NCBI GenBank assembly: GCA_963576735.1
Contig: OY755171.1
Location: 2,666,001-2,730,000 of the forward strand
Source of the DNA: Bedellia somnulentella
Taxonomy: Eukaryota > Arthropoda > Insecta > Lepidoptera > Bedelliidae
Reading direction: 5' to 3'
DNA: 64,000 bases
The notes under the pieces are model-generated. The model had not been told where the DNA came from. It saw nothing but the letters and a program-made list of their open reading frames with translations, and did no database searches. Below are positions 24,301-34,248 of the stretch, piece after piece (position 1 is the first letter of the stretch; the number at the start of each line of letters is the position of its first letter). A program made the translations under genes and the position numbers.

Positions 24301-27300
24301 AATTAACTGCACCAACTCCTTCCTACCCAATGGGGTTTTACCAAGGCGAGACCATGTCAGTATTTCCATTATGTGTTCAAACTCTTCGGCCACCACATCC
24401 TGGATAATAATATGGAAATAATTAATAAACACTGAATTTCATTAACTTATAAACAGGATTCAACTTTTGAATTATTTTTTTAGTTTCTTAACCATGTTTG
24501 AATGAAGGTACATTTTCTTTATAACAAATTATTTTATTGTAATACCTACTGATAATAATTACTCCTGATATTGTATTCTTTTATATGTAATACTAAATAT
24601 ATACATTAATTAGTCAACAATTTAATTACCTCTAATATCTTCTTGCATTCTGTAACAATGTAATCCTCTGAATCCTTATCGAAGACCTCTCGTCCAAGTT
24701 GCTTCACTTTTGTTGCTAAGAATTTAATACATCTTTCCCTCACAACTTCATTAGCAGCTTCACTCTCCGTACTTTGGTGTATTTGGGAAAAGAGACCAGC
24801 CAATGTTCCTTTGGGATCTGACTTCAGAATGGTCATCAAGGAATTATTCACCATAGTGATTTCAGAGGCATCATCAGATTGAAACAACTGTGCTAATATA
24901 TCAGCAATTTTTTGGGTATGCTCTTTGTGGTCCTTGCATATAGTTGGCAAATCTTTTATAGCTTGTTTGCGGATCTGAAATGTTGTAAACTATGGTTACT
25001 AACGGGATTGCATAATGAAAAGGTGCAGTTCACTTCAATAAAAATTGAGCAACTGTATATAACGAAAACTTCGTTTTATATATGGCAGAAACATAAGATT
25101 ACACATTTTATAAGAGAAATAGATTGTCTACATACATACTATTTATATAAATAAATTTGATTACTGCAATAGAAATAAATAAATTATGTATAATTGTGTA
25201 AAAGAATGAATTACCTACTTTTATTTATTACTATTTATTTATTTTAGTTTTTATTTATGTAATCTCACCTATGTGATTTGGATATTTTTTACATGAAATA
25301 ATGTGTTTAAATATAAATTTAATATGTGAAAAAAAACTGTTTTTTGTCTTAAACTAAATGTGTACTTTCCATTCACATTTCAAAAAGCATAAAAAATAAA
25401 TAAATAAATAATAAAAATGCTTTATTTACGAAAACAAGAGTTTTAACAAGTTCTTATTTAAAATTATGTCCTGAGCGTGTTCTGCCATTAAGCGTGTAAA
25501 CATTCATGTCCTATCTAGTCAATCCAAAAATTCATACTATATTACAATATCAATGTTATTTAAAATATCAAAAAAAGAAAAAATAATAATTACAATACAA
25601 TTGAAATAAAAACACACACAATAAGAAATTAAAATTAAGGAAATAATTACACATTAAAAATATATCATGTCAAATATAATTTTTGGGCTATTCCACATAT
25701 CCCCCCTGAGCTATCCCCCCTGGGGGGGAAGAAAGGAATTTTTTTCCACATAGTGCTACCAGGGGGGATAAACGGAATTTTTTCTTCCACTTATCCCTCC
25801 TAAGACTAAGTACAATCGAAAAGAACAATCATAATGCCCGTGGACTACTAACCTTATTTGATTGCCTTTTGTTACATAATTAATAATTTTCATCAATCTT
25901 ACTGCTAATGTTCTTGTATGTTTGGGATATTTTAAATCAAAAGGTAAGTAATTTTAGTTAAGGTGTCTTCAGGACACTTAGAAAAGTTTACACTCTAACC
26001 TAGTCTATTAACAAATTTAAGCAATATTTAATTATAATTTTCTTACATTGACGTGATCGTATCATATGTGGTAAACTTGTAGAAGACTAATTTCTGTACC
26101 AGGGAATCATATGACTAGAGCGATGAATTTGTGAACCTCTGTTTGGAAATGTAAAAAAGACAATATGATCAAACCGGCTAATTACCCTTGGTCCCTCTGA
26201 TAGTCCTTTTTTTAAAATCAATGGCCCGTGATCCCTTTTTCAATATGAACTGTCCAAAATAAAAGTCTCGCTTACATTTATAGGGTTTTTATTCATATTC
26301 TATAATGCTAATAAATACATTTTACGAATTCCGAAAAAAATTGGAGGTAGGAAACGCAAACACTACTGAAACGTGTAAAAGAAATAAAGGATAGAAGAAT
26401 TTCGCGCTGGCAGCCATTGACACGGTAGCTCAATTGGCAAGAGCGACGGGGGCGTATACCCGAGGTCGCGGGTTCGAATCCCACCTGTGTCGAAATTTTT
26501 CTTTCCTTTATTTATTAGTAATAATCCCTACATGAGGTTTTCATGAACAAAAAGATTTAAAATATTCTATAATGGTTTGATATTTGAAATATTTTCATCA
26601 TACAAAAAAACGTAAGAGGTAAAAACACTTAGAAATATTTTCACAAAAGATTGATAATGATGAATGCATTAAATGACTTGAATTTGATTTTGCGAAAATA
26701 TTTTTAATGAAGTACTATGGGTAGTTTTTAATAGCGAATATATAAACTTGGAAACGTAAAAAAATATACACTCAATCCATGTGTGACTATTATGTAGTAA
26801 TTTTAAAGAAAAGTTTCCAATGGCCAGCGCTAGCGGTAGAGGGCGCAGTAGTCGGAGAAACTAAGCCAAGAAAAGGCGGGAAAAAAGATTTGGTAGCTAG
26901 CGTCAACACGGCGGGAAAATATTCAGGAGTATTAAAATTTCCACATCTTTTTCATTTCATTTCTATTACAGATTACAGATAATATTTTAACTCAGCGTCG
27001 TACAATATAACCAAACTTAGCATCCATAATAATAAGTAGAACATTGTAATTACTAAGTTTACATACTTTTATTGTGAGAGATCCAGTGCACTTAGTTTTC
27101 TTCATCAGAGCACACTTCCAATACTCTTGTCCGTTAGTATATTCTTTTTTTTTATGGTATTGATATCCTTCGTATAGTAAAACAGATCCTCGGCCTCTTC
27201 TTAAGAAAACTAGCTTATTTTACATTTTCAAAACAAAGGAGTTTGTATATTTTTAGAATAAAATGTAAACATTTCTGGTAAACGAATAGCTGCATGAATT

Positions 27301-30300
27301 TATGACGCCCTGGTATTATAGAAATTATATAAAACTGTGAATATTTGATATGAAATAACTAAGATTTTACCTCTTGGATTATTATAAAATTTCGTCACTA
27401 CGATTTTTTTTAACACACTTTTTTTTGTAATCACCCATTTTTTTTAGCTCGTATTGGTATTTTCTAGAAAATATAATGTTTTTCTATATACTGGGCAGCT
27501 ATTAAAAGTAACAAGACCCCAAAACACAATGCGAAAAATGAAACAGTCAAAGCAAAGCAAAAGCCAAGAGCAAAAAAAAATACTTATGTATTTTGTAATT
27601 GATGATACCCATTTGTTGTTTTTTTTCATCAGGGGGGATAGACGGAAAAGTATCCCCCCTGGTAGCACTATGTGGAAAAAAATTCCTTTCTTCCCCCCCA
27701 GGGGGGATAGCTCAGGGGGGATATGTGGAATAGCCCTAATTTTTAAATGTCATGTTGAAAAAGTCATTCACATTATAAAAGCAATTTGCTACAAGATAAT
27801 TAAACAGTTTTGTTTTGAATTTAATTAGATTCATCTGTTTCAAATCGTCACTTATGGCATTATACAGTTTAACGGCCATATCATAGGAATTCCTGCGACA
27901 TATAGTCAAGCATTTTACTGCAGAGTATTTGTACTGAATGTTATGATTGCCCCTCTGTGGTCTGGTTTTTGGCGGTGTTAATTCGAACAATGACGGGTTT
28001 TTGTAAACAAACAATAAAAGTTCGTATATATATAAAGAAGGGAGAGGAAGTATTCGTAGTTTCTTGAAAAGAGGAATACAACTGTCCAAATAGCCAGCAG
28101 AACATAGTATCCTCATAATTTTTTTTTGAAATTTGAATGCTCTATCCGCGTCAACCGAATTACCCCATAAAATTATTCCATATCGTAGAACCGATGCAAC
28201 ATACCCATGATAGCATGTAAGAGCTGCCTGATCTGATACCACGTATTTGATCCTGTACAAAACGTATAGGTACTTATCTAATTTAATGCATAGATTATCT
28301 ATATGTACTTTCCAATCACAAAAGCAATCCAAATTAAAACCCAAAAATTTTGTTGTTGAAACTTCTCTAATAATGAAATTTCCAATTTTAACGTTTAATT
28401 TTAATGTCGGTCTTTTATGTGTTCGGTTTAAAAATAATAATTTTAAAGTTCGGTTTTTGAATTATTCAGGGTCAGATTGTTATTTATAAGCCAGCAATTC
28501 ATGTCATTTAGGGTTTTATTAATGTCATATTCAAATGAATTAAGGTTACTACATTTAACAATTACTGTTGTATCGTCAGCATATAAAGTACATTTGTGTT
28601 TTGTCGCTTCTGGTAGATCATTAATATATATAAGAAATATGTTCATTAATAAAGCTAAAATTTGTACTTCCACAGATGAAACTTAAAAAATAATTATTAT
28701 GTCATGAATCCAACACATAAATAAATAAAGTGTTGAGTTTGAATATTATAATGTGTTCTGTACTGTGGAGCTACTACTACATTGAAGCAAAAATAAAACG
28801 ACACTCTCAAATCCAAATTTAATTGGTAGTGTTCACAGCAACTTTTGTTGAACAAACCAAGAATAAACACTTGTGGTGTCCCTTTAAAGGCTACAACACA
28901 ATTAGATATATAAATACTTACAGCAATATCAGCATCCTCGCATAGATCAAAATGGGCTTCCAAAGCCTGTTCAGCAAGATTGGGAAAGCTGTTGAAGAAT
29001 TTCGCAATAAATTGAGAGGCAAGTCGTTTTTCCTTATCAGAACCTTTTACAGCAGCCAATATCTCCAAGTATTCTTTTTCATGCTGAAAAAATTATTGCA
29101 TAAATATATTTCAATGTTTTGCAGTGTATTTTAATATACATAGGAATGAAAACTTTAATGGTGTGAGTATTAGGGTAGTGCTGGCTTAGAATGCCACTAC
29201 CCCTTTCTATCCTTGGGTGTATGGGGCTTTTTTAAGCGGTAAGTGGTTTTTGGGCAATGCTTTTGGAGAACCATCACCAATAATAAAGTGGCTAAAGAGT
29301 TTCTAGCTCTGAAGCTCTGGCTACCCCTTTTAGGAATTTATGGCCATGAGGTAGGTAGGCTGAGATGCTAACCTTTTGAGTTTCAGACTCTCTATTCCCA
29401 ATAAATGCACCTTTTAATGACATAACTATCCAAATTTGCTCTATAAATACATTTAACCAGTATTCTCTTATCATTCCTTTCTTTTTGCCTAAACCATCTT
29501 GGTACAACTATCTGATTTACAGTTACATCTAAGACACTGCGATATTGAGAGAAATCTGAATCACGATATTTCTGACTCTATTATATTACATTACCTAATA
29601 CGTCATTTATTCTGAAGAAACCACATCTCTAATACACTCTGTTCTCATGTTGCTACTGCCACATCTCACATTAGATACCATACATAAGCATGCAAACTAA
29701 ATCAGCATTGTGCACACCATTTGGGCCTATTCAATTCACCCATCAACTGACATACATACATACAAATATGTATCTATGTATGTATATATACTCACGGCTA
29801 TATATCCCTTTAAGGGAAAGCCAGAGCTGGGGAATAAAAAATTCCTCATCCACTTTTGGAAGTTGCGTGGGGAAAAGATGGTGAAATAATATAAAGATGG
29901 TAATAAATTCTTCAGCCACTTTTGGAAGTTTAGTGACAAAAAGATAGAAGTGAAATAAAGGTTCTTGGTGATGGTTCTCCAGCCACATCGCCCAAAAAGC
30001 CTCTTACATACACCCACCAGAAGAAATGGGGTAGTGCTATTCTAAGCCAACACTACACAGCTAACCATCAACTGAGTTGACATTAAATTATTCACATAGT
30101 ATTTAAAATAAAAACTATTGTCATTTTCATTCCTCTTTCGATGTGTTCATCTCAGTTCCTATCTCGAGGAAACAAACTTCCCAGAAAAACTCTTTCACTT
30201 TTCCCAATTCTGTTGCAATTCTACTTTGCTGTGTAGTGTCCGCTTATAATAGCTCTACCCCATTTCATCCCATGGGTGATTGTAAGTGAGTGACTAAGTG

Positions 30301-30802
30301 TTTCTGAGCTTTTTAAAGTAATTTTTGGACGCTGTTGTTGGAGACCCGCCACCAAGAACCTTTATTTCACTGCTATCTTTTTGTCACTGAACTTCCAAAA
30401 GTGTCTGAAGAATTATTACCCTGAAGCTCTGGCAACCCCTTTTATAGCCGTAAGTATATGTATTTCAAATTCGCATCGCATACATTATTCTCTCTCAAGA
30501 ACAATGGTTTTTATTCGTGGTATTTATGAAAGTATAAAATTATGAAGTTACTAAGGATGGATAGGGTTGCGGTTAGGTTAACACTTGAAAATCATTAATT
30601 TAGACTATAATGACATAAATTAACACGTCACACAATATTATGTACGAATGAAAGGATGATTTAGTTATGGAAAGTACATAAAATTTTCGAATGTAGGGTA
30701 CATTAGATATAGGAAAAGTGACCTCACCTTAGAAATGTCGTCTTTGGCATCAGCCAAAATACCATAATTTTGATATAACTTCTCTATGTTATCAGCCGCC
30801 AT
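21355..30802 (-). CDS. API5: Apoptosis inhibitor 5 (AAC-11/FIF family)
   Basis: Eight minus-strand exons splice in frame: 30802-30728, 29083-28922, 24974-24630, 24399-24202, 23695-23501, 23102-22842, 22196-22032 and 21642-21355, giving 562 residues. All seven introns are phase 0 with GT-AG ends. The protein starts MAADNIEKLYQNYGILADAK and continues with EKRLASQFIAKFFNSFP, LCEDADIAIRKQAIKDLP, KGTLAGLFSQI, YVDRILQCTMHALPLFS and the LRLRLQYTARLTQGYIKKLR segment matching the leucine-zipper region. These make up the ARM/HEAT-like all-helical scaffold. The C-terminus is basic, with KRHQPIKF, KRARSGEK (nuclear localisation) and a Gly/Arg-rich end (GGRFRGGRRDFRG). API5 is a nuclear scaffold that opposes Acinus-mediated DNA fragmentation and E2F-driven apoptosis. 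Intron 2 (3.9 kb) holds a LINE split by a DNA transposon. The identification is very firm. Confidence 0.97.
21857..22022 (+). repeat. SINE-A, strongly diverged, in API5 intron 7
   Basis: CCTGTGGGTGTTGTTCTTAG, then AAAAGTGGCTTAGTATTTCC and GGGATTTATATCCATGAGTA follow the order of SINE-A blocks. The tail runs to the edge of API5 exon 7 (about 10 bases from the donor). Confidence 0.55.
22452..22712 (-). repeat. SINE-A full length in API5 intron 6
   Basis: The minus strand reads GCCGGCTTAGAATGTCGCTA, CACGGGTGTCGTAAGTGGCG, GGGCGATGCGGTTGGAGACC, CTTCCAAAAGTGGCTGAGGA and a GCCGTGAGTATATGTATG tail. It is well preserved. Confidence 0.85.
23926..24172 (-). repeat. SINE-A full length in API5 intron 4
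   Basis: A complete copy on the minus strand, from GTGTAGTGTCGGCTTAGAAT through CCGGTGGGTGTACGTAAGAG to the tail ATATGTATGTATGT. It ends about 30 bases from exon 4. Confidence 0.85.
25685..27736. mobile_element. TIR DNA transposon, 2052 bp, 8-bp TSD, no transposase seen
   Basis: The ends are inverted: GGGCTATTCCACATATCCCC at the left and its complement at the right, with roughly 100-bp arms. The arms contain subrepeats (ATCCCCCCTGAGCTATCCCC and a central CCCCTGGGGGGG hairpin). TAATTTTT at 25677-25684 and again at 27737-27744 is a perfect 8-bp TSD, which fits hAT, P or Merlin superfamilies. No transposase frame was recognised, so it is non-autonomous. It shares terminal architecture with the element at 47422-48066. 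Confidence 0.88.
26340..26557 (+). mobile_element. Foldback tRNA-element with intact tRNA-like core
   Basis: The tRNA-like core is at 26419-26491 (73 nt): GACACGG and CTGTGTC pair as a 7-bp acceptor with one G-U, GCTCAATTGGCAAGAGC is the D-arm, and GCGGGTTCGAATCCCAC the T-arm. The right arm follows (CGAAATTTTTCTTTCC, TTTATTTATTAGTAATAATC, CATGAGGTTTTCATGAACA). The 5' side differs from the 33.0-kb copy and starts AGGTAGGAAACGCAAACACT, shared only with 33297. It lies inside the 25685-27736 transposon. Confidence 0.7.
29173..29349 (+). repeat. SINE-A in API5 intron 1
   Basis: GTAGTGCTGGCTTAGAATGC, CACTACCCCTTTCTATCC and GCTCTGGCTACCCCTTTTAG are recognisable. The central part is shortened and the tail is missing. 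Confidence 0.65.
29380..29512 (-). mobile_element. RTE-like LINE fragment in API5 intron 1
   Basis: The minus strand gives GATGGTTTAGGCAAAAAGAA then TGTATTTATAGAGCAAATTT, matching the stretch just upstream of the RTE 3' ends at 8546 and 39410. It is short and broken. Confidence 0.45.
29752..30062 (-). repeat. SINE-A, with an internal partial duplication
   Basis: A minus-strand copy ending GTGTAGTGTTGGCTTAGAAT, but the ACTTCCAAAAGTGGCTGAAG block occurs twice (near 29855 and 29920). This suggests a partial tandem duplication or two overlapping insertions. The ATGT tail is at 29752-29790. Confidence 0.75.
30228..30465 (+). repeat. SINE-A in API5 intron 1
   Basis: It begins GCTGTGTAGTGTCCGCTTAT, has GGAGACCCGCCACCAAGAAC and ends GCCGTAAGTATATGTATT. 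It faces the copy at 29752-30062, so the pair is inverted and about 165 bp apart. Confidence 0.75.
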
Positions 30803-30922
30803 ACTAAAACTGCTTATTTTCTGTTATTTAATTGTTTGATATTATATCAATTTACTAAACAGCGACGAAAAGATACGAATAACCGAATAACCTATCACCA
30901 ATTAGCAAAAACAACGCGCGAT
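30803..30922 (-). promoter_or_regulatory. API5 5' flank (proximal promoter / 5' UTR)
   Basis: This is the whole unique sequence between the API5 ATG and the hAT-like insertion. It is 120 bp with no TATA box in a canonical place and ends in a CpG-rich CGCGCGAT, which is the transposon target. The transcription start presumably lies here or inside the transposon. Confidence 0.45.
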
Positions 30923-31249
30923 CAGTGTTGCAAAAGCGAAAGTTAAAAAATCGGGTAATTTGCCAGTTAAAAATCGGGAGAAATCGGGAGATCTTTTAGT
31001 CCTATTAAAACATCAGTATTTTATACTTATAATCAAGTTAAAGTAATTTATTTAAGAATATAAAAATATATAGGTAGTACTGATCATTTTAGTACCACTT
31101 CTGGCTTAAAATTTTAGTAATAATTTTTTCATCAATAATTATATATATATGGACATATTATACACAAATCAAGTTAGCCCCAAACTAAGTAGAACTTGTA
31201 TTATGGGACACTAACTCAACGATATATTTAATATTATATAATACACATA

Positions 31250-32037
31250 AAGGTTTGCGGACGACATAGTCGTTATGGCAGAAACGCTGGAGGATCTCGG
31301 CGGGATGATTAGTAGCCTAAACTCAGCCTCTCGGCGGGTGGGGCTTGGCATGAACCTGGACAAGACGAAAATCATGTTCAATCGTCTTGTTCAGCCAAGA
31401 CCAGTTCTTGTCGAGGGAGCAGAGCTCGAAGTTGTGCCGGAGTACGTCTACCTAGGTCAGACGCTACGACTCGGTAGAAACAACTTCGACAAAGAGGCTG
31501 CAAGACGCATCCAGCTGGGCTGGGCTGCTTTTGGAAAACTTCGGCATATCTTCTCCTCGGCCATCCCACAATGTCTGAAGACTAAGGTTTTCAACCAGTG
31601 CGTCCTGCCAGTGTTAACGTATGGTGCGGAAACGTGGACACTCACGGCTGGACTAGTCCACCAATTCAAAGTCACTCAAAGAGCGATGGAGCGAGCTATG
31701 CTCGGCATCACTCTGTTGGATCGCATCAGAAATGACGTGATCCGACAGAGAACGAAAGTGGCCGACGTAGCTCATCGGATCAGCAAATTGAAGTGGCAGT
31801 GGGCTGGTCACATCTGCCGAAGAACCGATAACCGCTGGGGAAGACGAGTTCTTGAGTGGAGACCACGCACTGGCAGACGCAGTGTGGGGCGCCCTCCAGC
31901 CCGCTGGACCGACGACCTAAAGCAGGTGGCCGGGAGTGGTTGGATGAGGCTGGCCGAGGATAGGAAGAGGTGGCGCGCCATGGGAGATGCCTATATCCAG
32001 CAGTGGACGAGTGTGGGCTGATGATGATGATGATGAC
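31250..32037 (+). pseudogene. RTE-clade reverse transcriptase, C-terminal part (5'-truncated LINE)
   Basis: The open frame runs from FADDIVVMAETLEDL (the catalytic FADD at 31254-31265) to the stop at 32021. Visible segments are GMNLDKTKIMFN, YVYLGQTL, VLPVLTYGAETWTLT, RAMERAMLGI and WAGHICRRTDNRWGRRVLEW, ending GRPPARWTDDLKQVAG. This is typical of RTE-type endonuclease-RTs. It ends in a TGATGATGATGATG tail, the usual RTE signature. The frame is intact but cut off immediately before the FADD box, so it is a dead-on-arrival copy. Higher G+C than its surroundings suggests a fairly recent insertion. Confidence 0.9.
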
Positions 32038-32039
32038 AC

Positions 32040-32170
32040 ATAAATAACACCCAAGACTGAGTAACAATCATTTATGCTCATCACACAAATGTTGCCCTCA
32101 GCGGGGATCGAACCCGCAACCTCCGAACCGAGAAGCTAGTCACCTATCCACTCGGCCACGGCTGTCGTCA
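32040..32170 (-). repeat. tRNA-derived SINE head
   Basis: The minus strand shows GTGGCCGAGTGGATAGGTGA (box A) and TTGCGGGTTCGATCCCCGC (box B) in the order and spacing of a tRNA. No matching acceptor stem closes it, and it continues into a tail with GATTGTTACTCAGTCTTGGG. Read as a SINE, not a tRNA gene. Confidence 0.6.
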
Positions 32171-32639
32171 TAGATTTAGTAGATTTTGTTGGGCATGAAA
32201 CCTCATTATTGTACTGTTCAATCAAGGAAAGAAAAATTTCGACACTTGCAGAAATTGAACCCGCGGCATTCCGTTTTTCATTCCATAGATTAGTATTTTA
32301 ACATGAATATTGAAATTTTCACTAGTTAAATTATTTTACAATAATGAACTCTATTGCAAAGCGTTTCGATGTAATATGTTTTGTGTATATTGACGTCACT
32401 GCCGTGTTAAAAGGCCCTGTGAGAATTTTATGGGAATTCCCGTGCGTGAGAATCCCGTGGTCAGTGTTACTAGGTGATTCTTGATGTTTTCTAAATTTAG
32501 AATGCTATATTAACTATTACTTTAATGTCAAATGCAAAAAATCGGGAGATATGGTCACTAAATCGGGATATCGGGAGGGAAAGGCCAAAATCGGTAGATC
32601 TCCCGATAAATCGGGAACTTTTGCAACACTGCGCGCGAT

Positions 32640-32950
32640 ATACTTTTTTTTTTTAAATATCTGTCTAATGTTACCAGCTCTCCAAAATCTCTATCCCCAA
32701 ACAAAAAGTAAACTGATTTCTTTTACAAATATTCTGGAAATATTTTTGCTACAATTACAAATAATAATTTTACAAATTAATTTGTTTACCAGCTCAAGGG
32801 AAATCATGGACTTTCCTTATTTTTATTTACTTTGGCAAACATGTTTCCTATTAATTTAAATCTTTTTGTTCAAAGTCACGTGATGTTCAGAAGTATAGTA
32901 CCTCTGCCAACTCCTTCGGGGATATTCGGCGTGAACGTTTATGTTTATGT
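32640..32950. other. Intergenic stretch right of the hAT-like element
   Basis: A+T-rich sequence with no gene, ending in a 5'-truncated SINE-B (32868-32956). Confidence 0.5.
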
Positions 32951-32956
32951 TTTTTG
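32868..32956 (+). repeat. SINE-B, 3' end only
   Basis: AAGTCACGTGATGTTCAGAA, CTCTGCCAACTCCTTCGGGG and ATTCGGCGTGAACGTTTATG with a TTATG tail. It abuts the foldback element directly. Confidence 0.75.
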
Positions 32957-33206
32957 TTCATGAAAACCTCATGTGGGGATTATTTTATTACTAATAAATA
33001 AAGAATAAATAAAGGAAAGAAAAATTTCGACACAGGCGGGATTCGCGCTGGCAGCCATTGACACGGTAGCTCAATTGGCAAAAGCGACGGGGGCGTATAC
33101 CCGAGGTCGCGGGTTCGAATCCCACCTGTGTCGAAATATTTCTTTTCTTTATTAATTCTTTATTTATTAGTAATAATCCCCACATGAGGTTTTCATGAAC
33201 AAAAAG
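32951..33206. mobile_element. Foldback tRNA-element, complete copy
   Basis: Two inverted arms of about 85 bp flank a tRNA-like core. The left arm runs TTTTTGTTCATGAAAACCTC, ATGTGGGGATTATT, TACTAATAAATAAAG, GAAAGAAAAATTTCGACACA; the right arm is its near-perfect complement, ending ATGAGGTTTTCATGAACAAA. The innermost arm bases (GACACAGG with CCTGTGTC) coincide with the 3' acceptor strand of the tRNA-like core. So the core and the arms share sequence. No protein is encoded. Confidence 0.75.
33060..33132 (+). ncRNA. tRNA-like core of the foldback element (not a confirmed tRNA gene)
   Basis: 73 nt with GACACGG/CTGTGTC acceptor pairing (one G-U), D-arm GCTC...GAGC-like (here AAAGC, one change), an anticodon loop reading GCGTATA in one register (GTA would be tyrosine), and T-arm box B GGGTTCGAATCCC. 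The anticodon stem is imperfect and the unit is present in at least four copies inside repeats. It is best seen as a Pol III promoter-bearing module. Confidence 0.4.
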
Positions 33207-33296
33207 ATTTAAATTATGTGATAGTTAGGCGTTTTCAACATTTGCATTCTATCTGAAAAGATAGACAAGTGGCCTTCCGAATTAGTGAAAAATTCG

Positions 33297-33480
33297 GAGG
33301 TAGGAAACGCAAACACTACTAAAACGTGTAAAAGAAATAAAGGATAGAAGAATTTCGCGCTGGCAGCCATTGACACGGTAGCTCAATTGGCAAAAGCGAC
33401 GGGGGCGTATACCTGAGGTCGCGGGTTTGAATCCCGCCTGTGTCGAAATTTTTCTTGCCTTTATTTATTCTTTATTTATT
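33297..33480 (+). mobile_element. Foldback tRNA-element, 5' variant
   Basis: It shares AGGTAGGAAACGCAAACACT and AGGATAGAAGAATTTCGCGC with the copy at 26340. The tRNA-like core is at 33372-33444 with a fully paired T-stem (GCGGG with CCCGC). The right arm is cut short after TTTATTTATTCTTTATTTAT. Confidence 0.65.
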
Positions 33481-33640
33481 ATGTTTTCTATTATTTAGAA
33501 AAATATGATTTTGAAATGATAACATTAATATATTTTGTCATGTAGGCTCACTCACTTAAGATTCAATAAATCTTATTCTCATGTACATTATTTTAATTTA
33601 ATTTGTAATTAATTATTTTGATTTTTTTGTAAGAAACGAA

Positions 33641-33965
33641 ACGGTTCTACAGAGAATGCACAAAGATTTGGAATTGCTGAAAATTATAAAGATTCGCAAG
33701 CTACAATACATGGGCCACATAATGCGCAATAGAAAATATGACCTCCTCCAATTAATCCTGCAGGGAAAAATACAAGGTCGCAGAAGACCGGGCCGTAGGA
33801 AAACCCACTGGCTTCAAAATCTGTCCGAATGGGTCAACTACACTTCCATCGAATTGTTCCGCGCCGCAACATCACGGGCCAAAATGGCCATTATGATAGC
33901 CGACCTCCGATAGGAGATGGCACCCAAAAACGAAGAAGATTTTGATTTCCAGTTAAGCTGGATGT
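33641..33965 (+). pseudogene. LINE reverse transcriptase, C-terminal fragment
   Basis: The frame 33656-33913 encodes LKIIKIRKLQYMGHIMRNRK, LLQLILQGKIQGRRRPGRRK, THWLQNLSEW and a FRAATSRAKMAIMIADLR end, a C-terminus I recognise from insect LINE reverse transcriptases. A short 3' UTR follows (GAGATGGCACCCAAAAACGA). It is a severely 5'-truncated insertion and not a gene. Confidence 0.75.
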
Positions 33966-34248
33966 AGTTCAGCAGAAATAACTCAAATCCACATTTTCGC
34001 CTTAATTGAGTTAAATGTATTGCTTAGAGTTTTATCTATGAAGTAGTGAAAACTTTTCCAATAAAAAGTGCAAACAAACTGTTCATTTCATAAACCAAAC
34101 GTAACCCACAGTATAAAAAGCTAACTAAAGTTCAAACGAACGCTCATATCTCGAAGTCAACTTATTCTGGGTTAAATCCTTTCTGCTTTACAAAGTCCTA
34201 AAAAATACTCCTTAATGAAAAAGAAATCCCCCAAAAATAGTCTTAAAC

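Larger units (their letters stand above)
25385..28690 (-). pseudogene. Jockey-like LINE, 3' part, frame-broken and interrupted by a transposon
   Basis: On the minus strand, 28673-28443 encodes LIYINDLPEATKHKCTLYAD followed by DTTVIVK, so the catalytic YADD is present. Continuing after frame breaks, 28344-27736 encodes the RT C-terminal part (LYRIKYVVSDQAALTCYHGY, ASVLRYGIILWGNS, and a CLTICRRNSYDMAVKLYN end). The stop codon sits exactly at the target site of the transposon at 25685-27736. The 3' UTR resumes at 25684 and runs to about 25385, with AATAAAG and an ATTT-rich tail. It is 5' truncated near 28690 and has no function in API5. Confidence 0.85.
24975..28921. other. API5 intron 2 (between exons 2 and 3)
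   Basis: Almost the whole 3.9-kb intron is mobile DNA: a minus-strand LINE 3' part (about 25385-25684 and 27737-28690) split by a 2052-bp DNA transposon (25685-27736), which itself carries a foldback tRNA-element. The remainder is A+T-rich with nothing recognised. Confidence 0.7.
30923..32631. mobile_element. hAT-like DNA transposon, 1709 bp, perfect 8-bp TSD
   Basis: The left end is CAGTGTTGCAAAAGCGAAAG and the right end reads inwards CAGTGTTGCAAAAGTTCCCG, a hAT-type CAG terminus. CGCGCGAT at 30915-30922 and 32632-32639 is an exact 8-bp TSD. Subterminal repeats of AATCGGGAGA occur at both ends. It has no transposase. Inside sit a 5'-truncated RTE LINE (31250-32037) and a tRNA-like SINE (32040-32170). 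It lies 120 bp upstream of the API5 start codon. Confidence 0.9.

Noticed and set aside
33060..33132. tRNA-Tyr gene
   Set aside because: The core looks tRNA-like but the anticodon stem is imperfect, the D-arm varies, and the same unit sits in several repeat copies.
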